Origin: JACKFE01 sp050248735
GTDB lineage: Bacteria > Nitrospirota > Nitrospiria > Nitrospirales > UBA8639
Direction of reading: 5' to 3'
DNA length: 64,000 bases
NCBI GenBank assembly: GCA_050248735.1
Contig: JBFWRU010000001.1
Location: 434,001 to 498,000, forward strand
Both the position numbers and the translations under genes were made by a program. Shown one piece after another: positions 35,398 to 45,299 of this stretch; the stretch's first letter is position 1, and every line of letters starts with the position of its first letter. The notes under the pieces are model-generated. The model was not told the DNA's origin and did no database searches. It saw only the letters and a program-made list of their open reading frames with translations.

Positions 35398-36723
35398 ATG
35401 ATGAATTCTCAGTGGGATACAGTGGGTAATGAAATCGGCAGCGGAGTGTTGGATCTCGGTCCCTTGAAAGAGAAATTGCATCGTCAGGTCATTGATTCAC
35501 TCGACCTGACCATCGTGGCCAGTTTGGATACTTCTCTGCTGAAAGCCGAGTTGACCAAATTGGTTCATGAAATGTTGGAAAAGGAATCTCTTCCTCTCAG
35601 CATGAAAGAGCGGGAAAGTTTGATTTCCGATATCCAACATGAGGTTATGGGATTAGGTCCCTTGGAACCTCTTGTTCAGGATAAAACGGTCAATGATATT
35701 TTAGTCAATCGTGCTGATCGGATCTACGTTGAGCGATCCGGCAAGTTGCAGTTGACCGATGTCAAGTTTCGTGATGAGCACCATCTTCGGAAGATCATTG
35801 AGAAAATTGTTTCTGCCGTGGGGCGACGTATCGATGAATCCTCTCCGATGGTCGATGCCCGACTTCTGGATGGGTCCCGGGTCAACGCCATTATTCCCCC
35901 ATTGGCCTTGGATGGTTCTTCCATTTCCATTCGAAAGTTTTCTAAAGATAAATTGCAGATTCAGGATCTTGTTGATAAGCGGTCTCTCACGCCGGAAATT
36001 GCCGAGCTTCTTCGTGGCATTGTCGAAGCCAGGCTCAATATCCTCATTTCCGGAGGAACGGGCTGTGGAAAGACGACCATCTTAAATATTTTGTCGGGGT
36101 TTATTCCCGACGATGAACGGATCATTACCATCGAGGACTCCGCCGAGTTGCAGTTGCGGCAGGAACATGTGGTTCGGCTGGAAACTCGACCTCCCAACGT
36201 TGAAGGACGGGGGGAAGTGACCATGCGGGAATTGGTCAAGAATACCTTGCGGATGCGTCCCGATCGGATTGTTCTTGGTGAGGTGCGTGGAGGCGAGTGT
36301 CTGGACATGCTGCAAGCAATGAACACCGGGCATGACGGCTCCTTGACGACGATTCATGCCAATACTCCCCGTGATGCCCTGACGCGTGTTGAGACCCTGG
36401 TGGCGATGGCCGGTTTAAACCTGGCATCGAAAGCATTGCGCCATTATGTGAGTTCAGCCATTGATGTCATTTTACAGCAGACTCGTTTATCCGATGGCTC
36501 TCGTAAAACCACCAGTTTGTCCGAAATCGTCGGGATGGAAGGGGAGACTATTACCTTGCAGGAAATTTTTCAATTTCAACAAACCGGTCTTGATGAAGAA
36601 CGAAAGGTCCATGGTATTTTTCGGGCCACGGGCGTTCGGCCAAAGTTTGTCGAGCGATTTAAAGCACTGGGTATCAAGTGTGATCCCAACATTTTTGATC
36701 CTGAAAAAATTTATGAAGTTTAA
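35398..36723 (+). CDS. tadA: TadA/CpaF secretion ATPase
   Basis: This 441-residue hexameric ATPase drives Flp pilus assembly. An N-terminal helical domain (about 1-110) precedes the PilT/VirB11-type core with Walker A GGTGCGKTT at 219-227, an Asp box near ITIEDSAELQL, Walker B LGEVRGGECLDML, and the His box TTIHANTPRDAL. These match CpaF-type ATPases. Gene order and lengths fit tad operons elsewhere. The start has two adjacent ATG codons. Confidence 0.95.
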   Translation: MMNSQWDTVGNEIGSGVLDLGPLKEKLHRQVIDSLDLTIVASLDTSLLKAELTKLVHEMLEKESLPLSMKERESLISDIQHEVMGLGPLEPLVQDKTVNDILVNRADRIYVERSGKLQLTDVKFRDEHHLRKIIEKIVSAVGRRIDESSPMVDARLLDGSRVNAIIPPLALDGSSISIRKFSKDKLQIQDLVDKRSLTPEIAELLRGIVEARLNILISGGTGCGKTTILNILSGFIPDDERIITIEDSAELQLRQEHVVRLETRPPNVEGRGEVTMRELVKNTLRMRPDRIVLGEVRGGECLDMLQAMNTGHDGSLTTIHANTPRDALTRVETLVAMAGLNLASKALRHYVSSAIDVILQQTRLSDGSRKTTSLSEIVGMEGETITLQEIFQFQQTGLDEERKVHGIFRATGVRPKFVERFKALGIKCDPNIFDPEKIYEV

Positions 36724-36798
36724 TGTCACATTTTTGACCTTGCCGGTTGAAGTTATCCTATTCGCCTGCTCCGGGATAAAAGTCGTGGAGAATCTGTT

Positions 36799-37776
36799 AT
36801 GACGATTGCCATCAGCATCGGGATATTCCTTTCAATTATCCTGTTTGTGGAAGGAGCGTATTTTTGTTACCAGCAATACCTTAATCCACACAACAGGAAT
36901 ATCAAACGCCGATTGCGCGGGGGGGCTGCGCGACCTCAGGATGGTCACCAGGGATCTCAAGCCATAGAGATTCTTCGCCAGCGAAAACTCAGTGATCTTC
37001 CCTGGCTGCATACGTTATTGTCCTCCATGTCCAACTTGGGAGCGTTGGAGAAAACGTTACAGCAAGCCAACAGTCAGATGCCGATTGGCGTGTTTCTTCT
37101 CATGTCAGCGGTATTCGGGGGAGGGGGCTTGGTGGCAGCGGGCCTTATGGACTATCCGCTGATGATGGCTGCCGGGATCGGGGCGGTGTGTATGATGTTG
37201 CCGTATGTCAAACTTCGTATGAAGCGAGCCAGCCGGTTTAAGGAATTTGAACGGCAGTTGCCGGAAGCACTGGATCTCATGGCACGGGCTCTACGGGCCG
37301 GACATGCGTTCTCGGTGGGGATGAAAATGGTAGGGGATGAATTCCCGGACCCTATCGGTCCAGAATTTGGAAGAACCGTTGAAGAAATTTCCTTTGGTAT
37401 TGATGTGCCTGAGGCCATGTCGAATCTGAATAATCGTGTGGTCAGTACGGACTTGAAATTTTTTATCACTGCGTTGATTGTCCAGCGTGAAAGCGGAGGT
37501 AATTTGGCCGAAATCATTGAAGCCATTTCCAGGCTCATCAGGCAACGGTTTGAATTATTTGGACGGGTTAAGGCCCTGTCCGCCGAAGGCCGTCTCTCCG
37601 GCATCGTGTTGTTTGCGATGCCCTTTGTGATGGCTGCGGTGTTGTGGTGGTTGAATGAAAGTTACATGCGGTTATTAATCGAAGACGATCTTGGGCTCAT
37701 GATGATGGCCGTGGCCGGATTCCTCATGGTTTTCGGGGCCATCGTGATGAAAAATATGTGCGAAATTAAGGTGTGA
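36799..37776 (+). CDS. tadB: TadB inner membrane platform protein
   Basis: This 325-residue protein has an N-terminal helix (about 5-25), two further helices near 95-135, a T2SSF cytoplasmic domain (about 160-285; FERQLPEALDLMARALRAGHAFSVGMKMV, ISFGIDVPEAMSNLNNR), and two C-terminal helices. It forms the inner membrane platform with TadC for pilus assembly. GTTATG follows a weak ribosome binding site. Its stop lies 5 bases before the likely tadC start. Confidence 0.92.
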   Translation: MTIAISIGIFLSIILFVEGAYFCYQQYLNPHNRNIKRRLRGGAARPQDGHQGSQAIEILRQRKLSDLPWLHTLLSSMSNLGALEKTLQQANSQMPIGVFLLMSAVFGGGGLVAAGLMDYPLMMAAGIGAVCMMLPYVKLRMKRASRFKEFERQLPEALDLMARALRAGHAFSVGMKMVGDEFPDPIGPEFGRTVEEISFGIDVPEAMSNLNNRVVSTDLKFFITALIVQRESGGNLAEIIEAISRLIRQRFELFGRVKALSAEGRLSGIVLFAMPFVMAAVLWWLNESYMRLLIEDDLGLMMMAVAGFLMVFGAIVMKNMCEIKV

Positions 37777-37781
37777 TCGAC

Positions 37782-38744
37782 ATGATGGACCCATTGTTAC
37801 TCATCAGCGGATTGGTCTTCTTGGGGATTCTGATTGTTGGTTGGGGTGCCTATGTGTTGATGCAGTCCAAACAAAAAACCGATGATTGGAGTATTCGGGC
37901 CAAGGGTGAATCTCTTACCCAAAAAAGCGCTAAAAAGAAAGAGCAGCAACAATCCGGAATCAAAGAGTATGGGCTCAAGCTTCTGGAAAAGATAGGACAG
38001 GTCAATAAGTCAAAGGACCAAGCCAAGACGTCACAATTAAAAGCTTCACTGATCACAGCAGGATATCGCAAATCCCAAGCCCCAGTCGTTTTCATGGGCA
38101 CCCGGATTATTTTGGCCGTGATTTTTGGATTGACATTTTTAATTTTTGGCTCGGATGCTGTGAAAGAAAAAGACCCCATGTGGTTTCCTGTGTTTCTCAT
38201 TGGTTCGATGTTTGCGGGGTATTATGGCCCCCAACTGTGGTTACGGAATACGATTAACAAACGAAAAGAACTCTTGGTGAATGGATTTCCCGATGCCCTG
38301 GATTTGATGGTGGTCTGTGTCGAAGCGGGCTTGGGTTTGGATCAGGCAATTTCTCGTGTGGGTCATGAAGTGAAACAGGGACATCCGGAGCTTGGCGAGG
38401 AGTTTATTCTCCTCAATTTGGAATTACGGGCCGGGTTATCGCGTGAACAAGCACTACGTAATCTGGTGAACCGTACTGACCTTGAGGATATACGAAGCCT
38501 GGTCGCCCTGTTGATTCAAACCGACCGTTTTGGAACGAGTATCGGTCAAGCCCTGCGTGTGCATTCCGATTCGATGAGGATGAAACGTCGAATGAAAGCG
38601 GAGGAGAAGGGTGCGCAACTTCCGGTGAAATTGATGATCCCGCTGATCCTGTTTATTTTTCCGGCATTAATGGTGGTCATTGTCGGGCCCGGCGTGATTA
38701 ATCTGATTCGAAATCTATTGCCGTCCATGGGAGGAGGCTCCTAG
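37782..38744 (+). CDS. tadC: TadC inner membrane platform protein
   Basis: This 320-residue protein is the second T2SSF-type platform subunit. It has an N-terminal helix, a basic linker, two helices (about 100-140), a T2SSF domain with FPDALDLMVVCVEAGLGLDQAISRVGHEV, and a final hydrophobic pair (LPVKLMIPLILFIFPALMVVIVGP). The ATG at 37782 has AAGGTG 8 bases upstream and is preferred over the overlapping GTG at 37773. TadB and TadC share the same domain design and are probably an ancient duplication. Confidence 0.92.
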   Translation: MMDPLLLISGLVFLGILIVGWGAYVLMQSKQKTDDWSIRAKGESLTQKSAKKKEQQQSGIKEYGLKLLEKIGQVNKSKDQAKTSQLKASLITAGYRKSQAPVVFMGTRIILAVIFGLTFLIFGSDAVKEKDPMWFPVFLIGSMFAGYYGPQLWLRNTINKRKELLVNGFPDALDLMVVCVEAGLGLDQAISRVGHEVKQGHPELGEEFILLNLELRAGLSREQALRNLVNRTDLEDIRSLVALLIQTDRFGTSIGQALRVHSDSMRMKRRMKAEEKGAQLPVKLMIPLILFIFPALMVVIVGPGVINLIRNLLPSMGGGS

Positions 38745-38893
38745 TACTGGCATGAACGTGACGCGACCCACCCTATAAAGGAGAGATACGCATGACCAGA
38801 ATCAATATCCTAAATGTATGCTTGAATAACCCAAAAGATTGGGAGCCACAGCCATCCCTGTCTTTGATGTTTCTTAACCCGGAGAGGTGGATG

Positions 38894-39886
38894 ATGAAGA
38901 GGGCAAGACGAATGTGGTTCGTGATGGGAATGGTGGGGCTAACCCTAGTCGGGTGTGTAGGTCAAGACAAGCCCAACTTCACCTTGCAAGACGAGCATTA
39001 TCAGCAAATCCTAGAACGACAGAAGGCGGGGATAGCTCCTGAGCCCAAGGCTGACATTGATCTCTCCAAGGAAATGACCCAGGATGAATTTGAAAAACTG
39101 GGTGATGCGCATCTCCAGCAGGGAAACTTTCCTATGGCCAAGGTTCAATATGAAAAGGCGTTGGATCTGGAACCGGAGCGTGTCCTCGCCCGATATAAAT
39201 TGGCGGTGACGTATTTAGAGAATAAACAGGCTCAGAAGGCCTACGATGAATTTCATGCTATTCTGGATTATGATTTCAATTTTGCTCCGGCTTATGAGGG
39301 TATGGGGCGCGCTTTAATGAAGATGGAAAAAGATGCCGAAGCGGAAAAAGAATTTGAGGCTGCGCTGATCTATGAACCGAAAATGTGGACGGCCAAAAAT
39401 TTTCTGGGCATTGTGTATGATCGTCGTCATGCTCATAAAGAGGCCATTCATATGTACCAGGCAGCCCTGGAAATTAGACAAGGTGATCCCTCAATCCTGA
39501 ATAATCTGGGTATGGCCTATTATTTGGATGAACGGTATCAGGAAGCGGCGACAACTTTTCAACAAGCGCTTCAAGTAGGGGGAACCACAGATAAAATTTC
39601 CAATAATTTGGGCATGGCCTTGAGCAAGCTAGGGCATTATGACCTGGCATTTGATGCGTATTCCCGTGGCATGGATTCCGCCAAGGCCTATAACAATATC
39701 GGCGTGGCATTTATGGAAGAGGGGAATTTCGCCAGGGCATCCCGATGCTTTGAAAAGGCTATGGAAATCCAGCCCAGCTACTATGAAAAGGCGAAGGAAA
39801 ATTTATCAGTCAGTAATCGGATGCTTGCCAGACTTCCCATGATCCAGCAACAGACTTTGCTCCGAAGAGACCCGATGTGTTTGTAG
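38894..39886 (+). CDS. tadD: TadD-like TPR lipoprotein
   Basis: This 330-residue lipoprotein carries a signal peptide with lipobox LVGC (MWFVMGMVGLTLVGC) and about seven TPR units between residues 60 and 320 (for example GDAHLQQGNFPMAKVQYEKAL). TadD-type TPR proteins help secretin assembly in the outer membrane. An earlier in-frame ATG at 38792 has an excellent ribosome binding site (AAAGGAGAG), but would bury the lipoprotein signal. GGAGAGGTGG stands just before the 38891/38894 ATG pair. It ends the plus-strand tad run. Confidence 0.85.
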   Translation: MKRARRMWFVMGMVGLTLVGCVGQDKPNFTLQDEHYQQILERQKAGIAPEPKADIDLSKEMTQDEFEKLGDAHLQQGNFPMAKVQYEKALDLEPERVLARYKLAVTYLENKQAQKAYDEFHAILDYDFNFAPAYEGMGRALMKMEKDAEAEKEFEAALIYEPKMWTAKNFLGIVYDRRHAHKEAIHMYQAALEIRQGDPSILNNLGMAYYLDERYQEAATTFQQALQVGGTTDKISNNLGMALSKLGHYDLAFDAYSRGMDSAKAYNNIGVAFMEEGNFARASRCFEKAMEIQPSYYEKAKENLSVSNRMLARLPMIQQQTLLRRDPMCL

Positions 39887-39929
39887 GGAGCATGGTTATG
39901 AATGATTCGTCTTTCTGTTTTCTTCGTGA

Positions 39930-39959
39930 GGACGCTCTTTGGATATTCAAAGAGCGTCC
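39930..39959 (+). terminator. Hairpin after the tad operon
   Basis: GGACGCTCTTTG and CAAAGAGCGTCC form a perfect 12-bp stem with a 6-base loop, 43 bases after the tadD stop. The T tract after it is weak (GGATTT), so it may act with other factors or protect the 3' end of the tad mRNA. Its position marks the operon end. Confidence 0.6.
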
Positions 39960-40177
39960 GGATTTCCCCGCACGGTAGAAAAACGCCTATCCTCCGACCA
40001 ACCTCAGCCAGGTTTTACCTTACTTCTTCGTGCCGCTGATTTTTGTTAAGTCCTCTTACCCTTGGTTCAGTTGAGTTGCGTGAAGAACGGGAAGGGGCAT
40101 TGGTATGTCCGTTCTCTTCGTGAGAAAACGTCAGGATGGGAGGAGGCAAAATGGAGGCTGGGAAATCGGTGAGCCGA

Positions 40178-42877
40178 TTAGGCCTTGAGAGGAGCGCACA
40201 CCGAATCAAGTAATTTAGCCAGATCCATGATTTTATAAGGTTTGATCAGAATGCTTTGGAAGCCATACCGTTGATAGTCGGACATGATCGGATCATCTGA
40301 ATACCCGCTGGTCACAATGGCTTTAACCTGAGGGTCAAGAGTGAGGAGATGTTGGATGGCTTCCTTGCCTCCCATGGCTCCAGGAATGGTGAGGTCCAGC
40401 AATACGACATCGAACCGTTTCCCAGTGGTGAGGGAACTGGAAAATAGATCAATGGCCTCTTGACCATTTTGGGCACTGACAACCTCATAGCCGAATTGGG
40501 TGAGGGCGTCTTCCACCATTCGACGAATACTAGGTTCATCGTCCATGACGAGAATTCTCCCACGTCCTGCATGGCGTGGTGCCTGAGAGAGCGTCTTCGT
40601 ATGCGTGGAGGAAAAGGAGGAGGGAAGGTAAATGGTAAAGCTGGTTCCCTGCCCTGGTCGGGAGCAAACGCTAATATGTCCATGGTGGTGCTGAATAATG
40701 CTGTGCGCGGTCGCTAGTCCCAGTCCCGACGCCCCGGGCTTCGTCGTAAAATAGGGATCAAATATATTCGGGAGGTTATGTTCTTCAATCCCTGTGCCCT
40801 GATCCTCAAAGGTGATTTGCAAGTAATTGCCTTGTTCGAGGGGAAGCGAAATGGGTGGAGGATGCCCTGTCAACGACACGTTTTTGATTCGCACTGTGAA
40901 ATGTCCGCCATCGGGCATGGCTTGTCGGGCATTAATCGCCATATTTTGGATGACTTGTCTGAGTTGGCTTGGGTCGGCATCTAAAGGCCACAGGCGTTCC
41001 GGTATGTCAAAATGGCAACTGATCGGAGAGCCCGACAAGGCAAAAATCGTACTCTTTTGCACCAAGTCTCCCAAAGCGATTGAGGTCTTGATTGGTGCCC
41101 CTCCTTTGGCAAAGGTCAACAATTGCTGGGTCAATTCCTTTGCGCGCAAACAGGCTTGCTCGGCTTGTTCAAGATTTTGAGCAAGGGGGTCTTTAGGGAC
41201 CATGCGAAGTTTGGCAACAAAGACATTTCCCAGAATCGTGGTCAGGAGGTTATTGAAATCGTGGGCGAGTCCTCCGGCAAGGACGCCCAGTGAATTCAGT
41301 TTGTTGATCCGTTGTTGTTCTTCCTGTTGTCGGAATTGGTCGGTAATATCCCGAAAGACGATGACGGTTCCCCACAGGTGCCCCTGGTGGTCCCGAATGG
41401 GCGTCTCACGCATGGTAATCGTTCGTTGTGATCCGGACCTGGCCAAGAGGACCAACGGCGCTTCCGGTTGAGTAAGGGCCAGAGTCGGGGCGTGATACGG
41501 TAATGATGAAGGATGTTGGTGAATGGAGGCGTCACTGCTCAATCGAAAGACTTCCTGAAGGGGTCGGTTGAGGGCCTCGGAATGACTCCACCCGGTAATG
41601 TCCTCGGCCAATGGATTTACAAAGGAAATTCGGCCCTCGCGGTCTGTGGTAATAATGCCTTCCGCGACGGATTGGAGCGTGGTGATCAATCGTTCTTTTT
41701 CCTGCAAGAGTGATTTTTCAGAAAACTTTCGATCGGAAATATCCCGAAGGATAAATCCATACTGGGTATCCAATCCGACCTTCCAACTCGTCAGAGAAAT
41801 TTCAAGCGGAAATGCTTCCCCGGTCTTTCGAAGACCGGTCAATTCCATAGGGCGTTGGAGGGGATGGGTGGTGACCTGTCCATAGCTCATGTCTTCCAGT
41901 CCGGTCCGATAGAGATCCCGAAACCCCTCTTCCAGGAGGGTCAAAATGGAACTTCCGATAATCTCAGCAGGCTGGTAGCCAAATATGGCCTGCGCGGCCG
42001 GATTCCAGGATACGATGGTGCCATGAAGATCCGCGGAAATGATCCCTTCGTGAGCAGAGTCCACCAACAAATGATAGCGTGATTGTAATTCAGTTAAGGT
42101 GTTTCGCATTTTCACGTGACTCGAAATATCCAATCCATATGCACGCACCAGGCCCTTGTCTTGAATCGGTGAAAACGTCCAATCAAAATGGCATTGTTCC
42201 ACCACCACAGTTAATCCCCGCATCGGCTCCATGGTTTTCAGGCATTCCTTGGAGATTTGGGTGACGGTCGACGGAAGGACGTGGGGAATCCCGTCATCGC
42301 GAAATCCAAACACGTCCAAAAGCTGGATCATCGACGGGTTTGCATAGATCAACCGACCTTGAGTATCCACTTCGACAATAGGATTAGGGCTCTCTTCCGG
42401 CATTGATGCCAAATGCTGATGTTCTTCATGTTGCTGAAGTTGTTGGCTCAGGTCACGAAAAATCAGCAGGGCGCCCGTCTCGTCAAGTTTGTTCAAGGGG
42501 GTGCATTGAAATTCAACCCACCGAGTTTCTCCGGTGGGGCGCCGGATCAGCATTTTCGGGGTCCAAATGGATTTTCCGGATTTCAGGACTTGATCAATGG
42601 GACAGGCCTGTTCGTGTGTATGGGGATCGGCATACAGGCATCCGGTATGATCATGAAGGGATTGCCCGACACAAGATTTTTCTGTCCGTTGGAGAATGCG
42701 GGCACCTTCCAAATTCAAAGACAGGATCTTTCCCTCTTGGTTCACCTGACAAATTCCAATATGAATGGAATCCAATAACGTATGGACAAAAGTTTGGGCA
42801 GATCGGAGGGCCTTTTCCAGGCTGGGAACATCCATATGGTGGAAAGAAGGTTGAGATGGTGTGTGACTGTGAGACAT
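40178..42877 (-). CDS. Four-PAS hybrid sensor histidine kinase
   Basis: This 899-residue cytosolic sensor has no membrane segment. PAS domains lie at about 28-140, 155-255, 262-385 and 393-515. The kinase core follows with the phospho-His H539 (GGLAHDFNNLLTTI), an N box near NMAINARQAM, and G boxes (DQGTGI, GASGLGLATAH). A receiver domain ends the protein, with DD at 779-780 and phospho-acceptor D828. The HDFNN motif places it with the NtrB/HisKA_4-like hybrid kinases. It lies 40 bases after an HD-GYP gene, so the pair may form one signalling unit. The signal is unknown. Confidence 0.92.
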   Translation of the reverse strand: MSHSHTPSQPSFHHMDVPSLEKALRSAQTFVHTLLDSIHIGICQVNQEGKILSLNLEGARILQRTEKSCVGQSLHDHTGCLYADPHTHEQACPIDQVLKSGKSIWTPKMLIRRPTGETRWVEFQCTPLNKLDETGALLIFRDLSQQLQQHEEHQHLASMPEESPNPIVEVDTQGRLIYANPSMIQLLDVFGFRDDGIPHVLPSTVTQISKECLKTMEPMRGLTVVVEQCHFDWTFSPIQDKGLVRAYGLDISSHVKMRNTLTELQSRYHLLVDSAHEGIISADLHGTIVSWNPAAQAIFGYQPAEIIGSSILTLLEEGFRDLYRTGLEDMSYGQVTTHPLQRPMELTGLRKTGEAFPLEISLTSWKVGLDTQYGFILRDISDRKFSEKSLLQEKERLITTLQSVAEGIITTDREGRISFVNPLAEDITGWSHSEALNRPLQEVFRLSSDASIHQHPSSLPYHAPTLALTQPEAPLVLLARSGSQRTITMRETPIRDHQGHLWGTVIVFRDITDQFRQQEEQQRINKLNSLGVLAGGLAHDFNNLLTTILGNVFVAKLRMVPKDPLAQNLEQAEQACLRAKELTQQLLTFAKGGAPIKTSIALGDLVQKSTIFALSGSPISCHFDIPERLWPLDADPSQLRQVIQNMAINARQAMPDGGHFTVRIKNVSLTGHPPPISLPLEQGNYLQITFEDQGTGIEEHNLPNIFDPYFTTKPGASGLGLATAHSIIQHHHGHISVCSRPGQGTSFTIYLPSSFSSTHTKTLSQAPRHAGRGRILVMDDEPSIRRMVEDALTQFGYEVVSAQNGQEAIDLFSSSLTTGKRFDVVLLDLTIPGAMGGKEAIQHLLTLDPQVKAIVTSGYSDDPIMSDYQRYGFQSILIKPYKIMDLAKLLDSVCAPLKA

Positions 42878-42917
42878 CTATTCTCTTCTCTGATTAAGCG
42901 TTAAAGGGTAATGGGAT

Positions 42918-44138
42918 TCACCATAAGGCCTCAAGGATTTTCCCGACATCCCAGCCTTCTTGTTGAGGGTCCAATGCCTCGCGAATCGTTCGAGGAGAGT
43001 TCTCGTCCCCTTGTGCGGAAAGATCCAGCAGAATGTGATCAGCGTAGGGTTGTCCGAACGCATCCTTCAGTAGCTTGATGGTGGGAAGCATTCGCGAATG
43101 ACTGGGCACCCACACCACAAGGGCCTGTTCGTTCGTATTTAACCGGACCAGGGTGCCGATCGGATAGACCCCCAATAATTGAATAAGTTGTTGGACGACA
43201 TCCAACAGATATTGTCCGGCAATCGCCGCCCGATACAATTCTGAAAGGGTGCGTGCAGGAGGAACGGGCGGGTTGCAACAACGTCCGCTGATCTGGGCAT
43301 CATAGGCATCGGCGATACTCAGGATCTGTGTGACCTGCGAGATCTGCGTTCCTTTCAATTGATGAGGATACCCCGATCCATCTAAACGTTCGTGATGATC
43401 AAGGATCATGCGTCTGGATTCCTGTGGGATATCCGAAAAGTCCTTGAGGAATGCCAGACCCATCTCACAATGTCCTTCCATCAGTTTATGATCCTGGGTC
43501 GTATAGGGTGTTGGTTTTTGAATAAGATTTAAAGGAAGGCGAAGTTGACCAATATCATGTAACAGGGCCGCCAATCCCAAGGCCTTCAACGCCTTGACAT
43601 CACAATGGTGCTCTTGACCGATGGCCATTGCGAGTACCCCGGTGTCAACGCCATGTGAGGCCAGGTCCGGATCAAACCGTCGCATTTGAATTAAGGAAAC
43701 CATGGCGGCCCGGTGGTCCAAAATACCATCAAGCAAGCTGCTGACCACGCCACGTACTTGATCCAAGTTGTGGGAAGTCGAGGGTTCCATTTGCCGGAAA
43801 AAATTATCCAGAGTGGTAATGGCTTCCGCACGAATGGTCCTTGCCGATTTCATCTCTTCAGGGTCAGGCCCCAGAGCGGGTTTGTCGAACACGGGAGGAT
43901 CACAAGAGGAATTGGGGAGGGGGGAGAGCGTTTTCAAACTGTATTCGGTGCCTACGTCCAGGCCTTGGTCGGTATCAATCATGACTTCTTGAATACCATA
44001 ACTTTTCAAGAGTGTGATTTCATCATCCCGCCTGACTCGCCATTGATGTCGCAGAAATGGTGTTTTAAACCAGGATTGATCGAGGCTGGCAATAAACATT
44101 CCGGGACGTAATTCCTGAATGGGAATCCGTTTTTTCAT
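42918..44138 (-). CDS. HD-GYP phosphodiesterase-like protein with DUF3391 domain (1)
   Basis: This 406-residue protein combines an N-terminal DUF3391 domain (KRIPIQELRPGMFIASLDQSW) with an HD-GYP domain (about 145-330). HD is at 194-195, and HHERLDGSGYP at 248-258 includes GYP. The usual HDIGK lysine is Gln (HDIGQ). HD-GYP enzymes degrade c-di-GMP, so activity is uncertain. Met at 44138 is chosen because a paralogue (53 kb) starts in the same way; the GTG at 44189 would add 17 residues. It heads the unit with the hybrid kinase. Confidence 0.87.
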   Translation of the reverse strand: MKKRIPIQELRPGMFIASLDQSWFKTPFLRHQWRVRRDDEITLLKSYGIQEVMIDTDQGLDVGTEYSLKTLSPLPNSSCDPPVFDKPALGPDPEEMKSARTIRAEAITTLDNFFRQMEPSTSHNLDQVRGVVSSLLDGILDHRAAMVSLIQMRRFDPDLASHGVDTGVLAMAIGQEHHCDVKALKALGLAALLHDIGQLRLPLNLIQKPTPYTTQDHKLMEGHCEMGLAFLKDFSDIPQESRRMILDHHERLDGSGYPHQLKGTQISQVTQILSIADAYDAQISGRCCNPPVPPARTLSELYRAAIAGQYLLDVVQQLIQLLGVYPIGTLVRLNTNEQALVVWVPSHSRMLPTIKLLKDAFGQPYADHILLDLSAQGDENSPRTIREALDPQQEGWDVGKILEALW

Positions 44139-44543
44139 CCTAACGGGAAAGACAACGGGAGAGAGAAACCGCACCGGACAAGACACCACCCTACTTCCAG
44201 TTTAGCCCCGCACGCTTGAGCCTAACTGCTTGGGGGGAATGGTACCCCTTACGATGTAAAAGAGCAATAGAGAAAGGTGGAAAAACCGCTTGTACGGTTG
44301 AGGCGAATATGGACAGGATGTATGTGAAAAGAAAGTCTGAATATTGAACTTTTACCAATCAGGCATGGAAGGAACAATTGGTAACCGAGAAATGACTCTC
44401 AACCAGGCTGCCATTCATGAGGACATCGATTCCCCGGATAGGCTGTCTTCGTTCATTTTCCAGGATTTTTGAATTCACTGTTCATTTCTCTATGCCCGTT
44501 CTTTCTGCCGGGACAGATGCGACATATGGAGTGATGCTGAGTC
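44139..44543. other. Intergenic region between HD-GYP (1) and the TPR lipoprotein gene
   Basis: These 405 bases hold no supported gene. Both flanking genes are on the minus strand, so the right part should contain the 3' end signals of the lipoprotein gene and the left part the HD-GYP promoter. No clear hairpin or promoter was identified. Confidence 0.35.
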
Positions 44544-45155
44544 TTATTCTGAAGAATGAGAACTCTGAATGTGGGTAATGTGGGTTTGGATTTCCTGGGC
44601 TTCAGACTCTTGGTTTACCGAATGGAGGAGATTTTTATAGGCGATCAGAGAGGGAAGGCGTCGCCGATCCGAACTGCCCCAGGCTTTTTCCTCAATCGCC
44701 ACGGCACGTTTGAGTAAAGGAAGGGCATTCCCCGTATTTCCTTTTTTCACAAAAATGGCGGAAAGGGCGGAAAGGGTGACAGCCATCTGAGGATGTTCCG
44801 GCCCGAGGGATTGGGCCCAAAGCGGAAGCGCTTCCCAGAAATAGGATTCCGCTCGTTCATAATTTCCCTCCTGTTGCGCCACCGTGCCCAACTGAAAAAT
44901 AACCTGGGCGTAATGGGGATTCCCGGGACCTTCCTGTTGAACAACTGGCAAAAGGGCGATCAGGCGAGTCTTTGCCTCCTGGATATTCCCGGCTTCCATG
45001 GCCTCCGTAATCTCCTCCCATTGGACATCCCAATCAGAGGGACCTGAACATCCGAATATCAGGACGGACATACAACAGGCAAGGATGGTCCATGAGCATG
45101 GGACAAGACACTGGAAGAGTCGTGAATGCATAACCGAATTTTTAACGAGGGTCAT
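44544..45155 (-). CDS. TPR lipoprotein
   Basis: This 203-residue protein has a signal peptide with lipobox LIFGC (near residue 36, CSGPSDW follows), and then about three tetratricopeptide units of the longer kinesin-light-chain type (YAQVIFQLGTVAQQEGNYERAESYFWEALPLWAQSLGPEHPQMA spacing). Such proteins act as scaffolds in envelope complexes. Met9 (MHSRLF) would give a shorter, more usual signal peptide. It is transcribed divergently from the BrkB gene, 144 bases away. Partners are unknown. Confidence 0.78.
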   Translation of the reverse strand: MTLVKNSVMHSRLFQCLVPCSWTILACCMSVLIFGCSGPSDWDVQWEEITEAMEAGNIQEAKTRLIALLPVVQQEGPGNPHYAQVIFQLGTVAQQEGNYERAESYFWEALPLWAQSLGPEHPQMAVTLSALSAIFVKKGNTGNALPLLKRAVAIEEKAWGSSDRRRLPSLIAYKNLLHSVNQESEAQEIQTHITHIQSSHSSE

Positions 45156-45299
45156 TGAACAAATAGAAGAGAAGGCTATCAGAATTCATCATGGCCTGGA
45201 AGGATGTGGATGTTGCATGAATGACCTCGTCTCGGGGCACATTTCTGGACTTTTGAGCCATGTCTTTGTAGGGTAATAAACGGGGAGGTTTCCGTCTGC

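Noticed and set aside
42604..42640. Cys80 and Cys92 in the first PAS domain of the hybrid kinase as a possible metal site
   Set aside because: A C-x11-CP pattern at this place is common in PAS domains without metal binding.
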